Shown here: piece after piece, positions 15,860 to 23,604 of the stretch | Position numbering within the stretch: position 1 is the stretch's first letter | How the letters are laid out: the number at the start of each line of letters is the position of its first letter | NCBI GenBank assembly: GCA_019748295.1 | Contig: JAIEPT010000055.1 | Location: 1-34,633, forward strand | Source: Gemmataceae bacterium | GTDB lineage: Bacteria; Planctomycetota; Planctomycetia; Gemmatales; Gemmataceae | Direction of reading: 5' to 3' | Length of the DNA: 34,633 nt | Translations under genes and position numbers: made by a program | Notes under the pieces: generated by a model | What the model was told of the DNA's origin: nothing | The model's input: the letters and a program-made list of their open reading frames with translations, nothing else | The model's database searches: none

Positions 15860-15940
15860 CGACGCGCAGCGGAGCGCGGACAGGGCACCCAATCATCGCA
15901 TGGTACGCAGTCCGCACTCCGCTGCGCGTCGCGGCTAACC
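15851..15940. repeat. 90-bp inverted repeat, GGTTAG family, copy 2
   Basis: GGTTAGCCGCGACGCG pairs with CGCGTCGCGGCTAACC; the inner arms are CAGCGGAGCGCGGAC and GTCCGCACTCCGCTG. The length is exactly 90 bp, as in copies 1 and 3. The right end is 4 nt from the stop codon of the dehydrogenase gene on the opposite strand. Confidence 0.88.
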
Positions 15941-15944
15941 GGCG

Positions 15945-16958
15945 TCACGCTTTCAGACATACTTTGCCGAAATGCCGGCCGCTTTCGAGATAGCGCATCG
16001 CTTCGCGGATCTCCGCAAGGGGGAAGACGAGATCGACAATGGGTTCGGTGCGATGGTGTTCCATGGCCCGGTGCATGGCTTCCGCCATCGCCCGGCTGCC
16101 GACGAAAATCCCTTGCACCCGCACGCCCTTCATGAGAATCGACGTCGGATTGAAGCCCCCCTGACTTGCCGCGGAGAGGACGCCGATGAGCGTCACGGTC
16201 CCCCCAAGGCGGACGGCCGCGATCGATTGCGGCAACGTGCCTGCTCCGCCAACCTCGACGACATGATCGACGCCGCGGCCCCCCGTTAATTGGCGTACCG
16301 CTTCGGCCCATTCCGGAGTCTGCTTGTAGTCGATGACCTCCGAGGCGCCGAGCTGCCGTGAGCGTTCGATCTTGCCGGGGCTGCCCGTGGTGGAAATAAC
16401 GCGAGCGCCATGCATCTTCGCGAATTGCAAGGCAAAGAGCGAAACGCCGCCAGTTCCAAGCGTCAGCACCGTGTCGCCTGCATTGATTCGGCCAATGTCC
16501 ACCAACGCATGCCAAGCGGTCAGGGCCGCGCAGGGCAACGTGGCAGCCTGCTCATGGCTTAAATGGGATGGCGCTGCGACGAGGCCATCTTCCGGGAAGA
16601 CGACGTGTTCCGCCGCGACTCCCAAACCGCCGCCGCCCAACGCGGAACGGCGGATGGTTTCCGTCTTCTCGCCCGCAATCCACTGTTGGACGAACAGGCT
16701 GACGACGCGGTCGCCGACCGCGAATCGCGTCGTCCCGGGGCCGATTTCGACGACTTCCCCCGCCCCATCGGAGAGCGGCACGATCGGCAGCTTGAGCTTG
16801 GGGTTGTACTGCCCCTTCGCCATCATCAGGTCGCGGTAGTTGAGCGACCATGCCTTCATGCGTACCCGCACCTCGCGAGGCCCGAGCGGCGGTTCCGGAC
16901 GATCGACGACCTGAAGCGAATCGATCCCAAATGGCGCGTGCAATTCGACGGCTTTCAT
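15945..16958 (-). CDS. zinc-independent MDR dehydrogenase (quinone oxidoreductase type)
   Basis: This 337-residue cytoplasmic enzyme belongs to the medium-chain dehydrogenase/reductase family. It has the GroES-like N-terminal part (SLNYRDLMMAKGQY, PLSDGAGEVVEIG) and a Rossmann fold with LTLGTGGVSLFALQFAK and ASEVIDYKQTPEWAEAVRQL. The Cys and His zinc ligands of classical alcohol dehydrogenases, and the structural four-Cys lobe, are missing, which points to an NAD(P)H-dependent quinone or enone reductase. The substrate is unknown. The ATG at 16958 has GGAGG about 6 nt upstream; the longer frame to 17000 is less likely. It is divergent from the nucleotide cyclase gene with an 80-nt gap. Confidence 0.9.
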   Translation of the reverse strand: MKAVELHAPFGIDSLQVVDRPEPPLGPREVRVRMKAWSLNYRDLMMAKGQYNPKLKLPIVPLSDGAGEVVEIGPGTTRFAVGDRVVSLFVQQWIAGEKTETIRRSALGGGGLGVAAEHVVFPEDGLVAAPSHLSHEQAATLPCAALTAWHALVDIGRINAGDTVLTLGTGGVSLFALQFAKMHGARVISTTGSPGKIERSRQLGASEVIDYKQTPEWAEAVRQLTGGRGVDHVVEVGGAGTLPQSIAAVRLGGTVTLIGVLSAASQGGFNPTSILMKGVRVQGIFVGSRAMAEAMHRAMEHHRTEPIVDLVFPLAEIREAMRYLESGRHFGKVCLKA

Positions 16959-17026
16959 GGCGGTCCTCCAGCCTCGATTGTCGCGGACTTCGGGCGGCAA
17001 GGCAAACGTGCGTTTCCGACGCTCCG

Positions 17027-17032
17027 TAGAAT
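17027..17032 (+). promoter_or_regulatory. possible -10 box (TAGAAT) giving a leaderless mRNA
   Basis: TAGAAT ends 6 nt before the ATG at 17039 and no Shine-Dalgarno site is visible. Transcription would then start at or next to the start codon. No clear -35 box is seen. It resembles the arrangement at trpF (23592). Confidence 0.35.
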
Positions 17033-17038
17033 AGCTCC

Positions 17039-18838
17039 ATGGCGGAACTACGTGCTCAACGCTCGCATGCCGGCGAAGGCTGGCGTCGCTCGCTGCCCGA
17101 TCGCGAAGAAGTGATCGTGGGCCGCGCGAGCGGGCTCTTTTCGGTGACGTGGGACCTTTTCGTCTCGCGTCGTCACGCGAAACTCATCCATGAATCGGGC
17201 AAACTCGTCGTCGAGCGAGTTCCCGAGGCCGCCAATCCCATCTATTTCGGCGGCACGGCCCAGGATCGCTTCACGCTGAATCCAGGCCAACACTTCGTCA
17301 TCGGCGAAACGTCGTTCACCTTCGAGGACGTGCGTCCCGAAACGCCCGGCAGCAGCCGCAGCGAGGACGAAGCCCCGGTGCAAACGCGGACCATCTCCGC
17401 GCCGGAACTCGAACGCGTGCCGCTCCGCAATGCTCGGCATCAGATCGACGTGCTGTCTCGTTTGCCGCAGGTGATTTCCGGGGCGACGGACGACGAAGAG
17501 CTTTACGTCCGCGTGACGGAGTTGCTGCTCGCGGGAGTCCGGCGGGCCGATGTGGCGGCGCTGGTCGCCATCGACTGCGAACGCGAGAACTCGGTGCAAG
17601 TGCTGCACTGGGAATCGCGAGCCGGAGCGATGGCGGAGTTCAAGCCAAGCCGACAGCTGGCGCGCGAAGCCATCATCAAGCAGGAACAAACGATCGTCCA
17701 CATGTGGAAGTCGGATGCGGGCGACACGGAGATTCAAGCGACGCAAGGGGTGGAAGGCTTCGATTGGGCATACTGCTGCCCGCTGCGCGGGGACGTCTGC
17801 AATGGGTGGGGACTTTACCTCACGGGACGATTCGATTCGGAGGCGGCAGGCACGCTGATGGCTCCCTTGGAGCAGAGCGAACTGGGCGACGACCTCAAGT
17901 TCACCGAACTGGTGGGCGCCATCCTCGCGTCGCTGCGCCAGGTGCAGCAACTCGAACGCAGGCAGAGCAGCCTCGGCACCTTCTTTTCCCCCGCGGTCGT
18001 CCGCATCATTTCCAACTCCGACCCCGATACGGCACTCAAGGCGCGTGAGGAGGAAGTGTCGGTCCTGTTCTGCGATTTGCGGGGTTTCTCGCGCCAGGCG
18101 GAGCATCAAGCCCAGCAATTGCTGATGCTGCTCGAAAGGGTCAGCAAAGCGCTGGGAGTGATGACGAAAAGCATCTTCGACAAGGGGGGCGTGATCGCCG
18201 ACTTCCAGGGGGATGCCGCCCTCGGCTTCTGGGGTTGGCCGTTGCCGATGCCCAACAAGATCGAGCAGGCCTGCCTCGCCGCGCTCGAAATCCGCAGCCT
18301 CGTCGAAGCGTCCGCTCAGCGGCCCGACCATCCGCTCGCCGGCTTCCAGGTCGGCATCGGGCTCGCCACGGGACAAGCGGTCGCGGGCAAGATCGGCACC
18401 TCCGGTCAGGCGAAGATCGGCGTCTTCGGGCCCGTCGTCAATCTCGCTTCGCGGCTCGAAGGGATGACCAAGATTCTGCGGGCCCCAATCCTGGTGGACA
18501 TGAAGACGGCTAGCGCCGCCACGGAACGCCTCTCGCGCGACATCTGCCGCAGTCGCCGTTTGGCGGTCGTTCAGCCCTATGGCCTCGACACGCCGCTGAC
18601 GGTCGCGGAACTGCTGCCCGGCCCCGCGGAATCGCCGCTCTCCGACGACGATCTGCGCAGCTACGAATTCGCGCTCGATGCGTTCGTCGCCGGCCAGTGG
18701 GAAAAAGCGTACGATCTGCTCCACGCGCTGCCGGCACGCGATCGCGGCAAGGATTTTCTATTAGGCAACATCATTCAGCACAATCACCAGCCGCCTACCG
18801 GCTGGAACGGCGTCGTGACGCTGACTTCCAAGAGCTGA
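17039..18838 (+). CDS. FHA-GAF-class III adenylate/guanylate cyclase
   Basis: This 599-residue cytoplasmic signalling protein has an N-terminal FHA domain (about 20-100; GR at 28-29 and SRRH at 43-46) that should bind phosphothreonine, a GAF-like sensor (about 135-300), and a class III cyclase domain (338-500). The two metal Asp residues are present (FCDLRGF, Asp346; FQGDAALGFWG, Asp392), as are Lys459 and the NLASRLE transition-state segment. The usual substrate-recognition Asp of the GD-x-VN motif reads GPVVN, so specificity for ATP or GTP cannot be called. A helical tail with YDLLHALPARDRG follows, as in many FHA/TPR cyclases. The FHA domain suggests control by a Ser/Thr kinase; one is encoded at 25.9-27.6 kb, but a link is conjecture. 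The C-terminal LTSKS and TGA fall in a tandem repeat. Confidence 0.92.
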   Translation: MAELRAQRSHAGEGWRRSLPDREEVIVGRASGLFSVTWDLFVSRRHAKLIHESGKLVVERVPEAANPIYFGGTAQDRFTLNPGQHFVIGETSFTFEDVRPETPGSSRSEDEAPVQTRTISAPELERVPLRNARHQIDVLSRLPQVISGATDDEELYVRVTELLLAGVRRADVAALVAIDCERENSVQVLHWESRAGAMAEFKPSRQLAREAIIKQEQTIVHMWKSDAGDTEIQATQGVEGFDWAYCCPLRGDVCNGWGLYLTGRFDSEAAGTLMAPLEQSELGDDLKFTELVGAILASLRQVQQLERRQSSLGTFFSPAVVRIISNSDPDTALKAREEEVSVLFCDLRGFSRQAEHQAQQLLMLLERVSKALGVMTKSIFDKGGVIADFQGDAALGFWGWPLPMPNKIEQACLAALEIRSLVEASAQRPDHPLAGFQVGIGLATGQAVAGKIGTSGQAKIGVFGPVVNLASRLEGMTKILRAPILVDMKTASAATERLSRDICRSRRLAVVQPYGLDTPLTVAELLPGPAESPLSDDDLRSYEFALDAFVAGQWEKAYDLLHALPARDRGKDFLLGNIIQHNHQPPTGWNGVVTLTSKS

Positions 18839-18902
18839 CGTCGAATAGCTGATTTCCAAGAGCTGATTTCCAAGAGTCGATTTCCAAGAGTCGATTTCCC
18901 GC
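18819..18902. repeat. 14-bp tandem repeat running out of the cyclase gene
   Basis: Units of about 14 bp, AGCTGATTTCCAAG then AGTCGATTTCCAAG, occur four times in a row at 18847-18902, with a diverged unit (GCTGACTTCCAAG) at 18820 inside the cyclase gene. The stop codon TGA at 18836-18838 is part of an AGCTGA unit. One isolated unit recurs near 19424. Too short and without spacers to be CRISPR. Confidence 0.85.
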
Positions 18903-18917
18903 ATCTGCCTCAGGAGC

Positions 18918-19358
18918 CGAACGCTGAAGGCGTTCTCCAGCGAAGTCCAGGGTTGGCGACCATCGGGAGCCAACCCTGGGAAACCAAGACACCCGCGGAC
19001 GGGAGCTCTGAAAGAGCTCGCCAGGACGCCTCGTGCTTCGGAAATGTTCGCCGTGGGCGGAGCATCCTGGCGAACTCTTTCAGAGTTCCATCGCATGTGG
19101 CGGCTGATTTTACCCAGGGTTATTGATCCTCCGCGAATGCGCACTTGCTCCCCTCTCCCTCCGGGAGAGGGGCTGGGGGTGAGGGTCTTTGTTGCATTGA
19201 ACCGCACGCCTCCGAGGTTTGCTGTTCTGCCCTCACCGCCAGCCCCTCTCCCGGAGGGAGAGGGGAGCAAGAAGTCCAGGCGCTTTCGCACCCTGACGAT
19301 CAATAGCTCCCGATGGTCGCAAACCCTGGGGTTTGCTGGAGAACGCTTTCAGCGTTCG
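18918..19358. repeat. multi-branch inverted repeat with two nested hairpins
   Basis: Outer arms of about 53 bp (18918-18971 and 19306-19358; CGAACGCTGAAGGCGTTCTC and its near complement) enclose two further inverted repeats. One is 19003-19088 (GAGCTCTGAAAGAGCTCGCC against GGCGAACTCTTTCAGAGTTC). The other is 19121-19305 (TATTGATC to GATCAATA, with arms containing TTGCTCCCCTCTCCCTCCGG). A folded strand would give a three-way or cloverleaf-like shape. The inner second element is a copy of the family at 27634-27884. Confidence 0.85.
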
Positions 19359-19446
19359 AGCCGCGCCCGCCCGGTAACTTTGCCGCTTCGCAAACTGAAG
19401 TTCACGCAGAAACGGTTGCTGATTTCCAAGCATTGCGGCTCGGCAG

Positions 19447-19837
19447 GAGCCTCGCCCCTCCGATGTGCACAACGGTTGAAGGGAACTGTCGTGTGACGTC
19501 ATCGCCTTCCCAGCCCCGTTCACGGGGCTTTCGCGAAGCGTCTAGTAGGCCCGCCGTTGACGGCGGGTCACGAGCGGCGAAACAAGCATTCCTCAAGGCC
19601 CGTTTACGGGCCTTCTCGCGGTCGGCTTGAGCCGCCGGCCCATGGACCGCTTGAAAACGGCTGAAGCCAAACGGCGAGAAGGCCCGTGAACGGGCCTCGA
19701 TACGCGACGTTTCCGCCCAGAAACCCGCCGTCAACGGCGGACCTAGACGCTTCGCGAAAGCCCCGTGTGAACGGGGCTACGCAGCAGATTACGTCCGTCG
19801 CAGCTTGTCTTCGGCAGTTGTTCGCAGCGGAGGCCTC
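19447..19837. repeat. nested palindromic cluster bounded by inverted family copies
   Basis: The outer parts are copy B (19447-19529, +) and copy C (19760-19837, -) of the family at 14524. Inside, imperfect arms of about 105 bp (19512-19619 and 19674-19778) carry the same ordered modules: AGCCCCGTTCACGGGGCT, TTCGCGAAGCGTCTAG, CCGCCGTTGACGGCGG and GGCCCGTTTACGGGCC. Three of these are themselves palindromes, so each arm is a string of small hairpins and the whole is one larger hairpin. No gene is supported. It ends 18 nt from the permease stop codon. Confidence 0.85.
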
Positions 19838-19854
19838 GTCCTCTCCAAAAAGAC

Positions 19855-21066
19855 CTACTCATATCGCAAGGCGTCGATCGGATCGAGCCGCGATGCTTTG
19901 AGCGCGGGATAGTAGCCGAAAAACACGCCGACGCCCGCTGATACCGCGAACGACAAACTCACCATCGTGCCGTCCACCGACACGGGCCATTTGGCGGCGA
20001 ACGCCATCAGCACGGCCCCCCCAAGCCCGATCGATACGCCGATCAATCCGCCAACCAGCGCAAGCATCAAGGCCTCGATCAAGAACTGCACCAGCACATC
20101 GCGCGGCGTCGCGCCGATCGCCATGCGGATGCCGATCTCGCGGGTGCGTTCGGTCACCGAGACGAGCATGATGTTCATGATGCCGATGCCGCCGACCAGC
20201 AGCGAAATCGACGCGATGACGGCGATCAGCACCTGCATCGTCCGCGTCATGATGACGGCCAACTCGGTCATTTCCTGCACGCTGCTGACGTCGAAGTCAT
20301 CCTGAGTTTTGCAGCGCCGCTTCTCGCGCAGCACTCGGGACACGTCCTTCTTGATCGCATCCATCTGCGTGAGATCGGTGACCGAGGTGAGGATCAGGCT
20401 CAGGTTTTCGACGCCGCCCGCCAGCTTACGCTGCAAGGTGCTTACGGGGATGAATACCTGATCGTCCTGATCGCCGCCGATGGGGGATCGACCCTTCGGC
20501 GTGGTCACGCCGACGACGCGGAGATTCATCGAATCGATGCGGATCGATTGGCCCACGGGGTTGGCAAGATCGGGGAACAGCTTGTCGCGGATCGTGGCGC
20601 CAAGAACGACAACCGTTGCTTGTTTCTTGAGGTCTTCATCCGTCAGAAATCGGCCATGCTCCAACGGCCACATGCGGACCTTGGCGAAATCGGGAACGGT
20701 GCCGGTGATCATGGTCGGCGTATGTCGGGTGCGGGTCGAAACGACGCGCATCGAGGCTTGCACTTCCGCGAAACTGTTGACGCCGGACTTCACCTGACGG
20801 CGCAACGTGCCGGCGTCGTCATTCGTAAGCGGCTTGAAATCGGCGAGGGTGCCGTTCGCGTTGCGGGTGCCGGCCCGGATCAGAATCAAATTGCGGCCCA
20901 CATTGTCGAGGCGTTCGTCGAGTTTCTTTCGTGCGCCGTTGGCGGCACTCACCATCGCGATCACGGAGGCGGTGCCGATGACGATGCCGAGGCTGGTGAG
21001 CACGGAGCGCCCCTTGTGCACCATGATGGCGCCGAACGCGAGACGAAAAGCGGCAAGCCAACCCAT
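19855..21066 (-). CDS. MacB-type ABC transporter permease
   Basis: This 403-residue inner-membrane protein has the MacB/FtsX architecture: an N-terminal membrane helix (FGAIMVHKGRSVLTSLGIVI, starting near residue 12), a large extracytoplasmic domain of about 240 residues, and three C-terminal helices (VLIAVIASISLLVGGIGIMN, ALMLALVGGLIGVSIGLGG, LSFAVSAGVGVFFGYYPA), ending in the signature YPALKASRLDPIDALRYE. It should work with the ATPase encoded upstream and the adaptor protein to export a peptide, lipid or small molecule across the envelope. The ATG at 21066 has GAGGA about 8 nt upstream. The longer open frame to 21192 runs back through a repeat and is not coding. Confidence 0.93.
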   Translation of the reverse strand: MGWLAAFRLAFGAIMVHKGRSVLTSLGIVIGTASVIAMVSAANGARKKLDERLDNVGRNLILIRAGTRNANGTLADFKPLTNDDAGTLRRQVKSGVNSFAEVQASMRVVSTRTRHTPTMITGTVPDFAKVRMWPLEHGRFLTDEDLKKQATVVVLGATIRDKLFPDLANPVGQSIRIDSMNLRVVGVTTPKGRSPIGGDQDDQVFIPVSTLQRKLAGGVENLSLILTSVTDLTQMDAIKKDVSRVLREKRRCKTQDDFDVSSVQEMTELAVIMTRTMQVLIAVIASISLLVGGIGIMNIMLVSVTERTREIGIRMAIGATPRDVLVQFLIEALMLALVGGLIGVSIGLGGAVLMAFAAKWPVSVDGTMVSLSFAVSAGVGVFFGYYPALKASRLDPIDALRYE

Positions 21067-21080
21067 GATGCTTTCCTCAG

Positions 21081-21225
21081 TTGGCGAGCGGCCGGCGTCA
21101 GCCGGCTGGTAGTGCGAACTTGCAAGTCGCTTGACTTGCTGACCGCGAATCGAAAACGTCGCTGCAATACGTGACGAGACTTTTACGGACACTCCACCAG
21201 CCGGCTAACGCCGGCCGCTCGCCAA
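21081..21225. repeat. 145-bp inverted repeat inside the ABC operon
   Basis: Two 30-bp arms (21081-21110 and 21196-21225, beginning TTGGCGAGCGGCCGGCG) pair with one mismatch. An inner hairpin, GCAAGTC-GCTT-GACTTGC, lies at 21122-21139. The right arm overlaps the last codons and the TAG of the ATPase gene, and the left arm ends 14 nt before the permease start codon. The core CCGGCGTTAGCCGG also occurs at the end of coaE (5471). Confidence 0.88.
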
Positions 21226-21927
21226 TTCGAGCGTGTGGGGGCCGGGATTCGTCACGTCGCTTCGAATATTGCCGTCGAAGATCGTCACGACGCGCGGCGC
21301 CTGTTCCGCGATGACGACGTCGTGCGTCACCATCACGATCGTTTGGCCCAACTCGCGGTTGAGCCGATGGAACTCGCGCAGAATCTCTTTGCCGGTCGCG
21401 GAGTCGAGGTTGCCCGTCGGTTCGTCGGCCAGCAGGATTTGCGGCTCGTTGATCAATGCACGAGCGATGGCGACTCGCTGTTGCTGGCCGCCGGACATTT
21501 GATTGGGATGGTGATCCAGCCGCATCTTGAGGCCGACGATCTCCAGCATCTGCAACGCCTTGGCCCGGCGGACGTCCGCGGGGATGCCTCGATAGATCAA
21601 GGGAAGCTCGACGTTCTCGATCGCCGAATGCCGCTTGAGCAGGTTGAAGCCCTGAAAGACGAACCCGAGTTTCTGATTGCGAATGCGAGCGAGCTGGGCG
21701 CGATTAAGGCTTTTCACGTCCACGCCGTCGAGCAGATATCGGCCCGTGCTTGGTTGATCGAGACAGCCGAGGATGTTCATGAGCGTCGATTTGCCGGAGC
21801 CGGACGAACCGCGGATGGCGACGAACTCGCCGCGGCGGATCGAAAGATCGATGCCGCGCAACGCACGGACTTCGACTCCGCTGGAGCCGTAAACCTTTTC
21901 GACGCGTTCGAGGCGAATCACATCCAT
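21205..21927 (-). CDS. MacB-type ABC transporter ATP-binding protein
   Basis: This 240-residue cytoplasmic ATPase has all expected motifs: Walker A GSSGSGKST, Q-loop FQGFNLL, the ABC signature MSGGQQQRVAIARAL, Walker B ILLADEPTGNLD and the switch His in VMVTHD. It belongs to the LolD/MacB-type family that powers extracytoplasmic export. The ATG at 21927 is chosen for the conserved MDVIRLERVEKVYG start, with GAGGA about 10 nt upstream; upstream codons lie in a repeat. The C-terminal residues LASGRR and the TAG are encoded by the arm of the 145-bp inverted repeat. It lies between the adaptor and permease genes, 118 and 138 nt away, each gap holding one inverted repeat. Confidence 0.95.
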   Translation of the reverse strand: MDVIRLERVEKVYGSSGVEVRALRGIDLSIRRGEFVAIRGSSGSGKSTLMNILGCLDQPSTGRYLLDGVDVKSLNRAQLARIRNQKLGFVFQGFNLLKRHSAIENVELPLIYRGIPADVRRAKALQMLEIVGLKMRLDHHPNQMSGGQQQRVAIARALINEPQILLADEPTGNLDSATGKEILREFHRLNRELGQTIVMVTHDVVIAEQAPRVVTIFDGNIRSDVTNPGPHTLELASGRR

Positions 21928-21945
21928 GCTGCGTGGTTCCTCACC

Positions 21946-22035
21946 GGTTAGCCGCGACGCGCAGCGGAGCGCGGGCAGTGAACATTGCGAACGCATGGCA
22001 CGCAATCCGCGCTCCGCTCCGCGTCGCGGCTAACC
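21946..22035. repeat. 90-bp inverted repeat, GGTTAG family, copy 3
   Basis: Same ends as copies 1 and 2 and exactly 90 bp. It lies between the adaptor stop codon, 10 nt away, and the ATPase start codon, 18 nt away, so it would be transcribed within the operon mRNA as a stable hairpin. Confidence 0.88.
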
Positions 22036-22045
22036 CGCCGAAAGG

Positions 22046-23350
22046 CTACGAGACTTTGATGTTCGTCGGCTGATCGAAGAAGCCGGGCGCTCGGGCGGGG
22101 GGCGTGCCGATGATGAGCCGCGGCGGCGATTTGCCGAGGGCGGGCTCGCGGCCCGACTCCCACTCGAGCACTTCGTTCCCTTCCGTGTCCTTGAGGCCCA
22201 ATTCGCCGTTGCGATCCACGCCGCCGACGCGAACGAACAAGGGCCACGGCGATTGCTTTGCTTCGTCCCACGTCCACAGCGTGAACCACTGATCGACATC
22301 CTGCCGTTTGCGCCATTCGTCGAGCCGAGCTTTCGCCGCGGGGACGACGAACGCATCGTCGAGCCGAAAGTTGAGGGCGGTGGAAGGCGCCTTCCAGGCG
22401 TTCTTGTGTTCCCTGCGAACGACGTCAAGCGACATCGTCATGCCGGGGCGTAGCCGCCACTCGCCGCTCGCGGGATCCTTCTGATTCTCGACCTCGATGA
22501 CCGCGTCGTAAAACACTTGGCCCTTGAGGTTGTTGGCGAGCGGCCGAATTTCGCGGACGACGCCGACGAATTCGACGTCCTCTTCGGCGTAGGTCGTCAC
22601 CGTGAAGCGAGCCGTGAGCCCCTTGCGGACTTTCGCAACATCCCCTTCGCCGATCTGGGCATGGACTTCGACGCAATGCAGGTCGCCGGACAGGACGAAC
22701 AACGGCCCCGCTTGCGGGCCGACGGCCTGGCCTTCGGAAACTTTGCGTTCCAACACGAGGAACTCGCGTTTGCCGGGGAGGCTCGAAGTCGGCGTTTTGA
22801 TCTTGGTCATGTCGAGCGCGAGGTACGCTTCCTTGCGAGCCGTCTCCGCGGCCTTGGCTTTGGCTTCTGCGGCCAACAGTCCCGCCTGAGCCGCCTTCGC
22901 TTGCATCTCCGCCTGGTCGCGGTCGGAGCGGAAGCCGCCTTTGCTCTGCAGTTCCGTCTGCACCTGCAAGGCAACGTCGGCCCCATCCCGCGTGGCCTGG
23001 GCCTGCGCGACGGCGGCCTGGGCCAGGCGAAGCCCGTTGTCCGCTTCCTCGACTTTGAGGCGAACGCGCCGGTCGTCAAGTTCCGCCAGCAATGCCCCCT
23101 CGGCCACGACCTGATTGACGCGCGCATGCAGCCGCAGGACGGTCCCTGGAATTTCGCTGCCGACGAGAACGATGTCATTGGCGTGGACGACGGCGGTCGC
23201 GCTGACGACGTCGCGCATCGTGCCCTGCTGCATCGGGGCAAGCGTGAGCTTCGCTTCGCTGAGTTGCGGCGGTTGCTGGCGTTTCTGCCAGTGCAGCCAG
23301 CCAGCCACGCTGCCGCCGGCCAAAAGGAGGAGGATGATCAGTTTCTTCAC
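22046..23350 (-). CDS. MacA/HlyD-type periplasmic adaptor protein
   Basis: This 434-residue protein has an N-terminal membrane anchor (LIILLLLAGGSVAGWLHW), a barrel-lipoyl segment (VVSATAVVHANDIVLVGSEI, then VLRLHARVNQVVAEGALLAE), a long Ala/Gln-rich coiled-coil hairpin (about 105-185) and the returning lipoyl half (KTPTSSLPGKREFLVLERKV), then beta-barrel and membrane-proximal parts. It would bridge the MacB-type transporter to the outer envelope. The C-terminus carries an extra WFTLWTWDEAKQSPWPLFVR region that I do not recognise as standard. The start is a GTG with GGAGG about 11 nt upstream. It is the first gene of the three-gene operon and is divergent from trpF. Confidence 0.92.
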   Translation of the reverse strand: MKKLIILLLLAGGSVAGWLHWQKRQQPPQLSEAKLTLAPMQQGTMRDVVSATAVVHANDIVLVGSEIPGTVLRLHARVNQVVAEGALLAELDDRRVRLKVEEADNGLRLAQAAVAQAQATRDGADVALQVQTELQSKGGFRSDRDQAEMQAKAAQAGLLAAEAKAKAAETARKEAYLALDMTKIKTPTSSLPGKREFLVLERKVSEGQAVGPQAGPLFVLSGDLHCVEVHAQIGEGDVAKVRKGLTARFTVTTYAEEDVEFVGVVREIRPLANNLKGQVFYDAVIEVENQKDPASGEWRLRPGMTMSLDVVRREHKNAWKAPSTALNFRLDDAFVVPAAKARLDEWRKRQDVDQWFTLWTWDEAKQSPWPLFVRVGGVDRNGELGLKDTEGNEVLEWESGREPALGKSPPRLIIGTPPARAPGFFDQPTNIKVS

Positions 23351-23591
23351 GGTGGGCGCCGCCTCCTGCGGACAAGCCGGACCGCGTGATCGCGATCGGC
23401 GGAATGTCTCCTTCCACTAATGTCGCATCGATAGGCCCGCCGTCTTTGCACGACTCCGCCATGCGCCATGTTGCCCGCGTCGTCAGCACGTTAACGACCG
23501 GAATTTTCGGGGCAGCCGCTACAACCCAAAACCGCGAGGCAAACCGCCCGATTGCCGCAACTTGTAAGCCTCTCCAAATTGCGTCGCCAAC

Positions 23592-23597
23592 TATAAT
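23592..23597 (+). promoter_or_regulatory. consensus -10 box (TATAAT) 7 nt before trpF
   Basis: TATAAT ends 7 nt before the ATG at 23605, which would place the transcription start at the start codon (leaderless mRNA). No convincing -35 box at 16-18 bp and no Shine-Dalgarno site are visible. The 255-bp gap upstream also must hold the promoter of the divergent adaptor gene. Confidence 0.45.
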
Positions 23598-23604
23598 GCG
23601 AAGC

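Noticed and set aside
17048..18724. 558-codon open frame on the - strand
   Set aside because: Antisense to the FHA-GAF-cyclase, which has firm catalytic motifs.
18847..18902. short tandem repeats as a CRISPR array
   Set aside because: The 14-bp units are contiguous without spacers and no cas gene is near.
19121..19305. GC-rich hairpin as an intrinsic terminator
   Set aside because: There is no U tract, the arms are far too long, and copies occur in other contexts; it is treated as a repeat. Some terminator-like effect cannot be excluded.
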